Source: Baffinella frigidus
Taxonomy: Eukaryota; Cryptophyceae; Cryptomonadales; Baffinellaceae
Direction of reading: 5' to 3'
NCBI GenBank assembly: GCA_026770585.1
Contig: MU646338.1
Location: forward strand, 764,803 to 775,629
Length of the DNA stretch: 10,827 bases
Of the stretch, positions 5,996 to 10,827 are shown in pieces. The notes under the pieces are model-generated. The model ran no database searches, was not told the origin of the DNA, and was given only the letters and a program-made list of their open reading frames with translations. Made by a program: the position numbers and the translations under genes. The number at the start of each line of letters is the position of its first letter. Position 1 is the first letter of the stretch.

Positions 5996-6118
5996 CAGGG
6001 GTACCTCGTTCATGAGAAACCACGCCCCCCCCTAGGACCATCATAGGTTCCCAGGCATAGGCCAACTGTAGGGTCCCATGGGGAAGCGGCTTCTTATGAG
6101 CGAGGTACTGCAACCCTG
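5996..6118 (+). mobile_element. Family B element, copy 2, sharing one TA with copy 1
   Basis: Begins CAGGGGTACCTCGTTCATGA directly after the TA at 5994-5995 and ends CTTATGAGCGAGGTACTGCA-ACCCTG before TA 6119-6120. Also 123 bp. The interior is related to copy 1 (CCTAGGACCATCATAGGTTC). Confidence 0.9.
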
Positions 6119-6187
6119 TAAACGCGAAACATGGCCGCGCGCTTGGCCCAGGATGCATTTCCCGTGCTCTGCGTTGGCGGAGCGCTT

Positions 6188-6276
6188 CAACGAAATAATC
6201 AAACCCTCGAAAGAAATAATCCAACGCGCGAAAGACGTAGTAAAACGCCGAGAGAGATAATCAAACCCACGCCCGC
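6188..6276 (+). repeat. Four-copy 21-bp tandem repeat (GAAATAATCAAACCCTCGAAA type)
   Basis: Units GAAATAATCAAACCCTCGAA, AGAAATAATCCAACGCGCGA, AGACGTAGTAAAACGCCGAG and GATAATCAAACCCACGC. The period of 21 keeps reading frame; one frame (within 6078-6260) reads NEIIKPS KEIIQRA KDVVKRR, a seven-residue amphipathic repeat. There is no supporting splice or family evidence, so no gene is called. Confidence 0.75.
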
Positions 6277-6313
6277 TCGCGCTTCTTCACAGCACCTGGT
6301 CATCCATGCCCTA

Positions 6314-6435
6314 CAGGGTATCTCGCGCCTAAGGAATTGCACCTCCCTACGACCCTACAGTACATGTAGGTCTTTGCATAGCCTTACGATGATCCGGGGG
6401 GAGGGGGGCGGCAACTTATGAAGAAGGTACCCCTG
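6314..6435 (+). mobile_element. Family B element, copy 3 (strongly diverged)
   Basis: Left end CAGGGTATCTCGCGCCTAAG after TA (6312-6313); right end GGGGGGCGGCAACTTATGAA-GAAGGTACCCCTG, followed by TG. At 122 bp it has almost the same length as copies 1 and 2, which supports homology despite the divergence. Confidence 0.65.
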
Positions 6436-6488
6436 TGCATGCAGCCTTGGGGGGACGCGTTCCGCCCGGCTGTGCCCCCAGTCAAGTA

Positions 6489-6539
6489 TCCCTCAGGTGC
6501 CGGACGCATAATTGCCAGTGTTGGCTCGCCACTTGGGGA
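6489..6539 (+). mobile_element. Family A-like remnant, copy 6 (51 bp)
   Basis: TCCCTCAGGTGCC and CTCGCCACTTGGGGA, flanked by TA on both sides (6487-6488, 6540-6541). Most of the interior is missing. The 37 bases after it (AGGTTGCCCTGCCCCCCGTT-TGGAGCGATGCCG) recur after the next element at 6663-6695, so element and flank were duplicated together. Confidence 0.6.
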
Positions 6540-6591
6540 TAGGTTGCCCTGCCCCCCGTTTGGAGCGATGCCGCCATGGGGTGAATATTCA

Positions 6592-6661
6592 TCCCAACTC
6601 GCCAAAGACAGGTCCTAGGGCCCGACTGTAGGGCGCATGAGCCTACCAGCCACCTAAGGGG
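6592..6661 (-). mobile_element. Family A-like remnant, copy 7
   Basis: Right end GCCACCTAAGGGG before TA, interior AGGTCCTAGGGCCCGACTGT-AGGGCGCATGAGCCTACC; the left end is degraded (TCCCAACTCGCCA). The downstream flank duplicates that of the previous copy. Confidence 0.65.
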
Positions 6662-6724
6662 TAGGTTGCCCTGCCCCCTGTTTAGAGGGATGCCGGTGCG
6701 GCGTGTTGCGGTGCAGCGTTTTTA

Positions 6725-6824
6725 TCCCTTAAGTGACCAACGGGCGAATAATCACCCATGGAAGCCATAGGCAGGTCCTAGGGCCCTACGGTAGGGCGTA
6801 TGAGCCTACTGGTCACTTCAGGGA
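6725..6824 (-). mobile_element. Family A element, copy 8
   Basis: 100 bp, TIRs TCCCTTAAGTGACCAACGGG and CCTACTGGTCACTTCAGGGA, TA on both sides (6723-6724, 6825-6826). Very close to copies 3 and 9 (CCAACGGGCGAATAATC shared). Confidence 0.92.
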
Positions 6825-6960
6825 TAAATGGAACACTGCACGATTCGCAGCCCTGCTGCGCCGCCGTTCTCTGGGAGCGGCGATGCGCAGGGTTTTCAGG
6901 CAGTGTTGGTTCAGAGGGCGAGCGCCTCCAGCCAGCAGCCTGACCCCGGGTGAGACTCTA

Positions 6961-7057
6961 CGTGAGTACCTCTCACTCCTAAGAAACCGCCCGACAGTAG
7001 GACCATGCCTAGGGTCCCAGGGGGCGGCGGCGGTTTCTTATGAGCGAGGTATCCCTG
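6961..7057 (+). mobile_element. Family B element, copy 4, just 3' of the minus-strand gene
   Basis: Left end CGTGAGTACCTCTCACTCCT-AAGAAACCGC, right end GCGGTTTCTTATGAGCGAGG-TATCCCTG, TA flanks at 6959-6960 and 7058-7059. It lies 13 bp beyond the stop codon of the minus-strand gene, so it probably forms most of that gene's 3' UTR. Confidence 0.85.
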
Positions 7058-7070
7058 TACGGCTCGATGC

Positions 7071-7474
7071 TTAGTGCTTGCCGCCGCCGAAGGACGAGTC
7101 GAAGCTCTTCATGCCCCTGCACACGGAGCATGTCTGTTAAGTTCCTGCCGACTGCGGCAGCCTTCCCAGTGCGGCGTTCATGACTGTTAATTCGCTGCGG
7201 CAGCCTTGCCGGCGCGGCGCCCGGTGAGAGACAGGGGGGGCGTGCACACATCGGCATGAATGCACTGCGCCACGCCCTAGTGGCTGATGCTGGGGGGCAC
7301 AGGGCGTGGGCGGGAGACGCACTCCTTCATGGACCGTCCCATCCCCTTGGAGAAGCCCCATGCACTCTTCTTCTGCCCGAGAGCAGAGGCGGTGTACGCC
7401 GATGCGAACCCCTCCTGGTGCGTGTTGATCGCCGGGGATTTCGAGGGGTCGAAGACGTTGAACCCGAAGAACAT
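7071..7474 (-). CDS. Small two-exon gene, 65-residue protein of unknown function
   Basis: Exon 1 is 7474 down to 7323 and exon 2 is 7116 down to 7071. The protein starts MFFGFNVFDPSKSPAINTHQ, continues EGFASAYTASALGQKKSAWG and FSKGMGRSMKE, and ends GMKSFDSSFGGGKH before TAA. The join uses donor GTGCGT (7322) and acceptor CCGTGTGCAG (ending 7117), with a split Glu codon; both sites are good. The protein has no signal peptide or membrane segment; it is Ser/Gly/Lys-rich and basic, with a Gly-Gly-Gly-Lys-His tail. The chosen ATG lies 3 bases inside a strong acceptor-like CCACCACCACCACAG (7492-7478), so an upstream 5' exon is likely. It may be non-coding, or add residues: ATG TTC ACC AAG followed by GTCCGT at 7862-7851 is a phase-0 candidate. 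I do not recognise the family. It is convergent with the TAF4-like gene and divergent from the 8018 gene. Confidence 0.6.
7129..7222. repeat. Tandem duplication inside the small gene's intron
   Basis: CATGTCTGTTAAGTTCCTGC, CTGCGGCAGCCTTCCC, GTGCGGCG (7129-7177) is followed by CATGACTGTTAATTCGCTGC, GGCAGCCTTGCC, GGCGCGGCG (7179-7219). These are two copies of about 45-50 bp with small gaps. Confidence 0.8.
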
Positions 7475-8017
7475 AGCCTGTGGTGGTGGTGGGGGCGTGA
7501 GAAACCACAGCTCCGTCGAGGATCGCACAGCCCAGCCGTCCACAGCTAATTCGAGGACCGCCCACCCAGCCATCCGCCGCGGCAAAGCCCAGCCAGTGTA
7601 TCGATGACGAGCTGTCGTGCCAGGACCCCACCAGAGGCCAACCGTCGGTCAGAAAACCCCGCGAGGCTGCATATCTATCGCCCACCAATCCCCCTTCGAG
7701 CCCTAGAAACGGTCGTGCAACACTGTGCACTCTCAAGCGCCGCTTCCTGGGCCCAATGCCGCGCCGCGTTCAGCTATCAGCGCATCTCCAGCACCTGCAA
7801 CAACTGGCAACCGGCGAAGGGTGAGGGGGAGGCGGCCCCTCGACGGACCTTGGTGAACATGGCGAAGAGGTGCTCACCCCCGTTTTCGGGGGCAAAACGA
7901 CGTCGAAAAAACCGAAACGAAAGTTGTTTTTTCAACTTTTGGCGCTCTCGATCGCAGACCCTAGTGCTGAGTCTTGCCAGGGTTTTCCCGCGTCACGTTG
8001 GCGACGAGCATCCAGCG
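7475..8017. promoter_or_regulatory. Divergent promoter region with two perfect hairpins
   Basis: This is the 543-bp space between the start codon of the minus-strand gene (7474) and that of the plus-strand gene (8018). It must hold both promoters or 5' leaders. No TATA box stands out. Two adjacent hairpins are perfect: CCCCCG-TTTT-CGGGGG (7877-7892) and AAAGTTG-TTTTTT-CAACTTT (7920-7939). Plus-strand frame 2 stays open from 7604 but I see no domain before 8018. Confidence 0.5.
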
Positions 8018-8377
8018 ATGGTGTCCGTGTCACGCGCTTTAACAGCGTTGTTGATCCTGGCGCTGGTGTGCGCATCTTCTGGAGATCCGGACTCTGCGGG
8101 CACCACCGAATCTTGCACCGACAAAGGCGAGGGCGGGTGCTCGCCCGACGCCGCTCCGTCACCTCCGTCTAATCCGTCTCCTCCCGCTCCTCCTTCTGCA
8201 GAGAAGGCGGAACCTCCGTCTCCTCCGGCTGCAGAGAAGGCGGAACCTCCTTCTGCAGAAAAGGCGGAAACGGCATCGGACCCCGTCCCCTCCACGGAGA
8301 ACAGCCAGGACTGTCCGAGCTGTTACGGCGCGGAGGATCCTGCGCGGGGTCTTCGCTGTTGCAAGACGTGCCGTGAG
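8018..8377 (+). CDS. Exon 1: signal peptide, Pro/Glu/Ala spacer, SCYGAE half-motif
   Basis: 120 codons. Residues 1-22 form the signal peptide with likely cleavage after CASSG. Residues about 45-85 are low-complexity (PSPP, PAPPSAEKAEPPSPP, AAEKAEPPSAEKAE) and encoded by a degenerate TCTGCAGAGAAGGCGGAACC repeat (8195-8275). CPSCYGAE and CCKTCRE end the exon. The donor is GAG/GTAGAT at 8378, phase 0. In-frame ATGs upstream (7604, 7859) are rejected because only 8018 places the hydrophobic segment at the N-terminus. Confidence 0.7.
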
Positions 8378-9395
8378 GTAGATCCGAGCACCCGGTTCCG
8401 TGCACGGTCTCGTCTCCGCCGAGGACTCACCCTTCATTTTTTTCGAAGCGGCGCGATCCTTGGTTTCTGGTGTTTCGGATTAGAGTTTGGGTCCAAGCTG
8501 CACCCACCCACCAAAACAAGACGAGGTGGAGATGATGGACCCTAAACCCTAAACCCTAAACCCTAAACCCTAAACCCTAAACCCTAAACCCTAAACCCTA
8601 AACCCCAAACCCTAAACCCCAAACCCTAAACCCCAAACCCTGAACCCTAAACCCTAAACCCTAAACCAAAACCCTAAACCCTGAACCCTAAACCCTTAAC
8701 CCTAAACCTCAAACCCTGACCGTTGAAAACCTAAACCCCAAATCGTGAATCCACAAACCTAAACCCTAAACCCTAAACCCTAAACCCTAAACCCTGAACC
8801 CTAAATAAACCCTAAACCCTAAACCCTAAACTCTAAACCCCAAACCCCAAACCCCACATACCTCACACCTCACCCCAAACCCCAAACCCCAAACCCTCGC
8901 AGGTGCGGCGGGCGTACCAGATCAAAGGCTGGGCATGGCCAGGAAACGCGAAGATCGCGTCGTGCATCGGCACGCCCGAGGAGCCTGTCGCAGTCGCTGC
9001 GGCGACGCCCGCCGCTGTTGCGCCGAGTGCGGAGAAAGTCGAGTGCGCCAAGAACCTCGGATGCCCGGTTGCCCCCGTTTTGCCTGTTGACTTATGTTCC
9101 ATCGTTCGGAGTTCCCCTCCCAGAGTCGGAGTCGGAGTTCCCATCCTACCCACACTACCCACAGGGACGGGTCTTGGCGTAGCGCGGCGCGCGTGTGGAG
9201 GCACCATGCATAGGCACACGGTGTACTCTCTCTCTCTCTGTAGACTATCCCTTAAGTGACCAGTAGGCGCATACGCCCTACCGTAGGGCCCTAGGACCTG
9301 CCCAGGGCTTCCACGGGCGATTATTCGCCCGTTGGTCACTTAAGGGATATCTCTAGAGTCGCTCTCTTTCTCTCTCGCTCTCGCTGGATCTCTCA

Positions 9396-9468
<73 letters not shown>

Positions 9469-10257
9469 AGATACGAGGCGTCGAGGCACGATGTGTTGAC
9501 GAAGCGTCGCGGTGTGCAGGAATGCTTGTCTTCCGGATGCGGGTGGTGCGTGGGCTCTCGCAGGTATCACCTAGCTCTGTCCCACTTGATTTCGTCTCAT
9601 CATTAAAAACATTTAGCCGTAGATGGACAGTTAATTTGTACTGGAGATCCTCCTTTAAAACTAAATATACCGGCTAAATGTTTTTAATGATGAGACGAAA
9701 TCAAGTGGGACAGAGCTAGATCACGCTCTTATCCGGGGAAACCTATTTTTCTTTCATTTGATGGCAACGAAAATTACTACACAAATGCCCTAATATTACT
9801 AGTAAGAACGAAGTGTGTAGTAATTTTCGCTGCCATCAAATGAAGGGAAAATAGGTTTCCCCGGATAAGCTCATCCCAACTATTCGTACGTGGTTTCGTT
9901 GAGTTTTCTGACTGGCGCGGTTGCGTTGAGTTTTTGATTGCCGTCAGCGCCGTGAACAACGGCGCTTCGTACACGGTTGTTTTATCAGCTGCCGATGTCC
10001 GATCATCAGCTTAACGTTGATGACGCAACCCTAGCCTCCCCGGCATCGATGCACCGACGGTGTGTAAGCATGTTGGGCACGGTGGGTGGCGTTTCGACCA
10101 AACGCGAACTCTCGATTTCCGAACCCGACACCCGAAAACCTGATCCCTCGCCCATAACCCTAACCCTTACACCCAAAACCCCAAACCCTGAACCTGTCTA
10201 CAGGTGCGTGAACGATAAGCCGTGGATGTGCGCGGGAGAGACGGACCACATTGGCAG
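8018..10257 (+). CDS. Secretory-pathway protein with Erv46/ERGIC3-like cysteine-rich motif and PSI-like exon (3' partial)
   Basis: Inferred exons: 8018-8377, 8903-9067, 9469-9563, 10204-10257, continuing past the last called donor. The start at 8018 gives a clear signal peptide (MVSVSRALTALLILALVCAS), then a Pro/Glu/Ala spacer with three PPSAEKAE-like units, then CPSCYGAEDPARGLRCCKTC. Across the first intron this continues REV-RRAYQIKGWAWPGNAKI-ASC. The SCYGAE...CC.(T/S)C..V..AY...GWA....C pattern is that of the lumenal cysteine-rich region of Erv46/ERGIC3 and of plant PDI-C proteins, which act in ER-Golgi cargo retrieval. Those proteins have an N-terminal membrane anchor and ERGIC_N domain, which are absent here. 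The later exons give QECLSSGCGWCVGSR and RCVNDKPWMCAGETDHIG, which look like a PSI-type small disulfide domain. The first junction is well supported; the donor at 9068 is a phase-compatible guess. The product is probably lumenal or secreted. Confidence 0.6.
8539..8897 (+). repeat. Telomere-like (CCCTAAA)n array inside an intron
   Basis: About fifty heptamers, nearly pure CCCTAAA at 8539-8600, then interspersed with CCCCAAA, CCCTGAA, CTCTAAA and other variants. A degenerate patch lies at 8700-8755, and a final CCCCAAA block at 8835-8895. It fills two thirds of the 525-bp intron 8378-8902 and ends 4 bp before the acceptor CGCAG. Unique coding sequence on both sides rules out an actual chromosome end here. 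Confidence 0.97.
8903..9067 (+). CDS. Exon 2: second half of the Erv46-like cysteine motif
   Basis: From acceptor CCCTCGCAG (ending 8902), phase 0: VRRAYQIKGWAWPGNAKIAS, then C, a short Ala/Val/Pro spacer, and EKVECAKNLGCP. The first 21 residues complete the motif begun in exon 1, which fixes both the acceptor and the frame. The end is uncertain: donor GT at 9068 is phase 0 and suits exon 3, but the frame stays open to a TGA at 9257 inside an inserted element. Without that splice the protein would end with a repeat-coded tail. Confidence 0.55.
9248..9347 (+). mobile_element. Family A element, copy 9, in intron 2
   Basis: 100 bp with near-perfect TIRs TCCCTTAAGTGACCAGTAGG / CCCGTTGGTCACTTAAGGGA and TA on both sides (9246-9247, 9348-9349). 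Opposite orientation to copies 3 and 8. It is the best-preserved copy together with 6725-6824. Confidence 0.93.
9357..9466 (+). repeat. CT microsatellite ending at a 3' splice site
   Basis: About 110 bp of CTCT with a few G and A interruptions near the left end; the last 60 bases are pure. It runs directly into CAG at 9466-9468, the inferred acceptor of exon 3, so it is an oversized polypyrimidine tract. Another short CT run lies at 9226-9240. Confidence 0.95.
9469..9563 (+). CDS. Exon 3: CGWC half of a PSI-like domain
   Basis: From CTCTCTCAG, phase 0: RYEASRHDVLTKRRG, then VQECLSSGCGWCVGSR plus AG, phase 2, with donor CAG/GTATCA at 9564. C-L-x-x-x-G-C-G-W-C is the core of plexin-semaphorin-integrin-type cysteine modules. 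The split codon AG+G gives Arg and leads into CVNDKPWMC of exon 4. Confidence 0.55.
9571..9719. mobile_element. Element E: 149-bp inverted-repeat element with perfect 49-bp arms and 5-bp target duplication
   Basis: Arms 9571-9619 and 9671-9719 (CTAGCTCTGTCCCACTTGAT ... AACATTTAGCCG) are reverse complements at all 49 positions. ATCAC flanks it on both sides (9566-9570, 9720-9724). The centre is 51 bp with no coding capacity. It lies 7 bp after the exon 3 donor. It is AT-richer than its surroundings, and perfect arms suggest a recent insertion. Confidence 0.95.
9729..9868. mobile_element. Element F: 140-bp inverted-repeat element with 55-bp arms
   Basis: Arms 9729-9783 and 9814-9868 (TTATCCGGGGAAACCTATTT ... 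AAAATTACTACACA) pair with about three mismatches. GCTC lies on both sides (9725-9728, 9869-9872), a likely 4-bp target duplication. It is only 9 bp from element E and sequence-unrelated to it. Confidence 0.9.
9869..10203. other. Rest of intron 3; telomere-like heptamers before the acceptor
   Basis: 9890-9940 has a doubled GCGTTGAGTTTT / TTCGTTGAGTTTT unit. Middle part: no feature seen. 10145-10195 holds degenerate CCCATAA, CCCTAAC, ACCCAAA, CCCCAAA and CCCTGAA heptamers, ending 8 bp before the acceptor TGTCTACAG (ending 10203). Confidence 0.7.
10204..10257 (+). CDS. Exon 4: DKPWMC / ETDHIG half of the PSI-like domain
   Basis: 54 bp with phase 2 on both sides: after the split Arg it reads CVNDKPWMCAGETDHIG and ends with AG before donor GTAATG at 10258. 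Joined to exon 3 it gives six cysteines in a C..C.WC.....C......C pattern if Cys of exon 2 is included. The gene continues beyond this donor, but I could not identify the next exon with confidence. Confidence 0.55.
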
Positions 10258-10407
10258 GTAATGTCAACTTAATAAACGGCAGTAATGTCAACTTAATAAA
10301 TGTCGACTTGATCAACCTCGCCTTTCCCCCTTGGAGACAGACCACATCGGGAGGCAATGCCCTTATTATTTCCATTTTGAGTCTGGGCCACATTGGGAGG
10401 TGTTGTC
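10235..10407 (+). repeat. Degenerate copies of the exon 4 end, and a doubled 17-bp unit
   Basis: GAGACGGACCACATTGGCAG-GTAATG (10237) recurs as GAGACAGACCACATCGGGAG-GCAATG (10335) and more weakly as GAGTCTGGGCCACATTGGGA-GGTGTTG (10379). Between the first two, AATGTCAACTTAATAAA is present twice (10260-10276, 10284-10300), with a third diverged copy after it. Confidence 0.75.
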
Positions 10408-10428
10408 ATTTCTCTTTCTATTTCCATT

Positions 10429-10472
10429 CCCAGTCCTCTGTCCTTCCCTGTCATGAGGGGAAGAGGACTGGG
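10429..10472. repeat. 11-bp inverted repeat CCCAGTCCTCT / AGAGGACTGGG
   Basis: Arms at 10429-10439 and 10462-10472 are perfect reverse complements with a 22-bp loop. The inner CCTTCCC and GAGGGGAAG add partial pairing. No function is evident. Confidence 0.7.
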
Positions 10473-10562
10473 CCAACCCGCCCAAGCGCCCCCCCCCCTT
10501 TGGGGTTTAGGGTGTGGGGAAACCAAAAAAAACGCTTGAAAAAAAACCTTTCCCGGGGTTGG

Positions 10563-10648
10563 CTTTCGTTTGGTGTTTGGGGTGTGGGGTATGGGGTTTA
10601 GGGTTTAGGGTTTAGGGTTTAGGGTTTAGGTTTTAGGGTTTAGGGTTC
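10563..10648 (-). repeat. TTTAGGG array in the opposite (G-rich) orientation
   Basis: About nine heptamers: GTTTGGG/GTGTGGGG variants, then five pure TTTAGGG, one TTTTAGGG-like slip and two more. A degenerate start (TTTGGGGTTTAGGGTGTGGGG) lies at 10499-10520. All other arrays in the window are C-rich on the plus strand. Confidence 0.95.
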
Positions 10649-10746
10649 CCGCCGCCAGCCCTCCGAAGCAAAGCAGGTTGTGAAATCTGGTTTGGGAGCA
10701 CACTAATAGGGTAACGGCCTGAAAATGGGGTAGTTAGGCCTACGGC

Positions 10747-10827
10747 ATTGCCTAGGACCTCCTACCGTAGGCCGAAGACTTTTTGGTCCTAGGATCCCTC
10801 GGCCTACGGTAGGAAGTCCTAGGCAAT
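10747..10827. mobile_element. Hairpin element G, cut by the window end
   Basis: ATTGCCTAGGACCTCCTACC-GTAGGCCGA (10747-10775) pairs with TCGGCCTACGGTAGGAAGTC-CTAGGCAAT (10799-10827) at 28 of 29 positions. The inner part has another palindromic GGTCCTAGGATCC. Arms may extend further right, so the true ends are unknown. The vocabulary CCTAGGACC and CTACCGTAGG is shared with families A and B. Confidence 0.8.

Larger units (their letters stand above)
5838..6171 (+). repeat. Short direct repeats flanking the family B pair
   Basis: CTCGCTTGGCCCATGCATG at 5839-5857 and GCGCTTGGCCCAGGATGCAT at 6137-6156, each followed within a few bases by CCGTGCT-type sequence. They suggest a local duplication predating or accompanying the insertions. 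Confidence 0.5.

Noticed and set aside
6733-7074. Reading frame MTNGRIITHG, similar to one near 9339 on the minus strand
   Set aside because: The similarity comes from family A elements at 6725-6824 and 9248-9347; the rest of each frame is unrelated, so it is not a conserved protein.
7137-7736. 199-codon minus-strand frame
   Set aside because: It overlaps the better-supported frame of the small gene (exon 7323-7477) in a different phase and has no recognisable motif; it is a product of high GC.
8539-8897. A true chromosome end or telomere
   Set aside because: The Erv46-like motif continues in phase on both sides of the array, so it is interstitial and intronic unless the assembly is wrong.
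9340-9570. Minus-strand frame with a long Arg-Glu repeat
   Set aside because: Encoded by the CT microsatellite; no family motif.
10659-10680. Possible mini-exon between CCGCCAG and AAGCAG/GTTGTG
   Set aside because: Splice-like signals and compatible phase exist, but the exon would be only about 18 bp and has no supporting motif.

Overview
This is a nuclear, intron-bearing eukaryotic locus. The sequence does not allow a firm species call, but a GC-rich microalga or similar protist fits best. Reasons: coding exons are GC-rich with GC-ending codons, introns are short to medium GT-AG introns, telomere-like heptamers of the plant/algal type (CCCTAAA/TTTAGGG) occur inside the locus, and small inverted-repeat elements are very dense. 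I see no rRNA, tRNA, transposase, bacterial operon or CRISPR array.

Layout. (1) About 1-4207, plus strand: C-terminal half of a split gene that I read as TFIID subunit TAF4. Six exon types can be chained with compatible splice phases: alpha 54-127 or 179-252, beta 633-773, gamma 1663-1738, delta 2309-2415, epsilon 3693-3773, zeta 4070-4207. Three exon types have extra local copies (alpha x2, beta plus one decayed copy, gamma x4). (2) 4133-7057: a 3-kb island made largely of non-autonomous inverted-repeat elements. Families A (TIR TCCCTTAAGTG) and B (TIR CAGGGGTACCTCGCTCATA) have TA flanks; family D has TIR CCACACAGCGG. The first family A copy forms the 3' end of the TAF4 reading frame. (3) 7071-7474, minus strand: a two-exon gene for a 65-residue protein I do not recognise, convergent with TAF4. 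(4) 7475-8017: divergent promoter region with two perfect small hairpins. (5) 8018 to at least 10257, plus strand: a gene for a secretory-pathway protein with a signal peptide, a Pro/Glu/Ala spacer, an Erv46/ERGIC3-like cysteine-rich motif split by an intron, and a PSI-like CGWC exon pair. Its introns hold a 360-bp telomere-like array, a family A element, a 110-bp CT tract and two more elements (E and F) with long perfect or near-perfect arms. (6) 10258-10827: more short repeats, a TTTAGGG array in the opposite orientation, and a hairpin element cut by the window end.

The two main genes have unrelated inferred roles (nuclear transcription initiation versus ER/Golgi lumen), so this is not a functional cluster. 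The common theme is how repeats build gene structure. Telomere-like heptamers or CT tracts sit just upstream of several inferred 3' splice sites, an element provides a stop codon, another has landed at a splice donor and rebuilt it through its target duplication, and one insertion has an unoccupied related site elsewhere in the window. All gene models are hand-built from reading frames, splice consensus and remembered family motifs; no search or transcript data were available.
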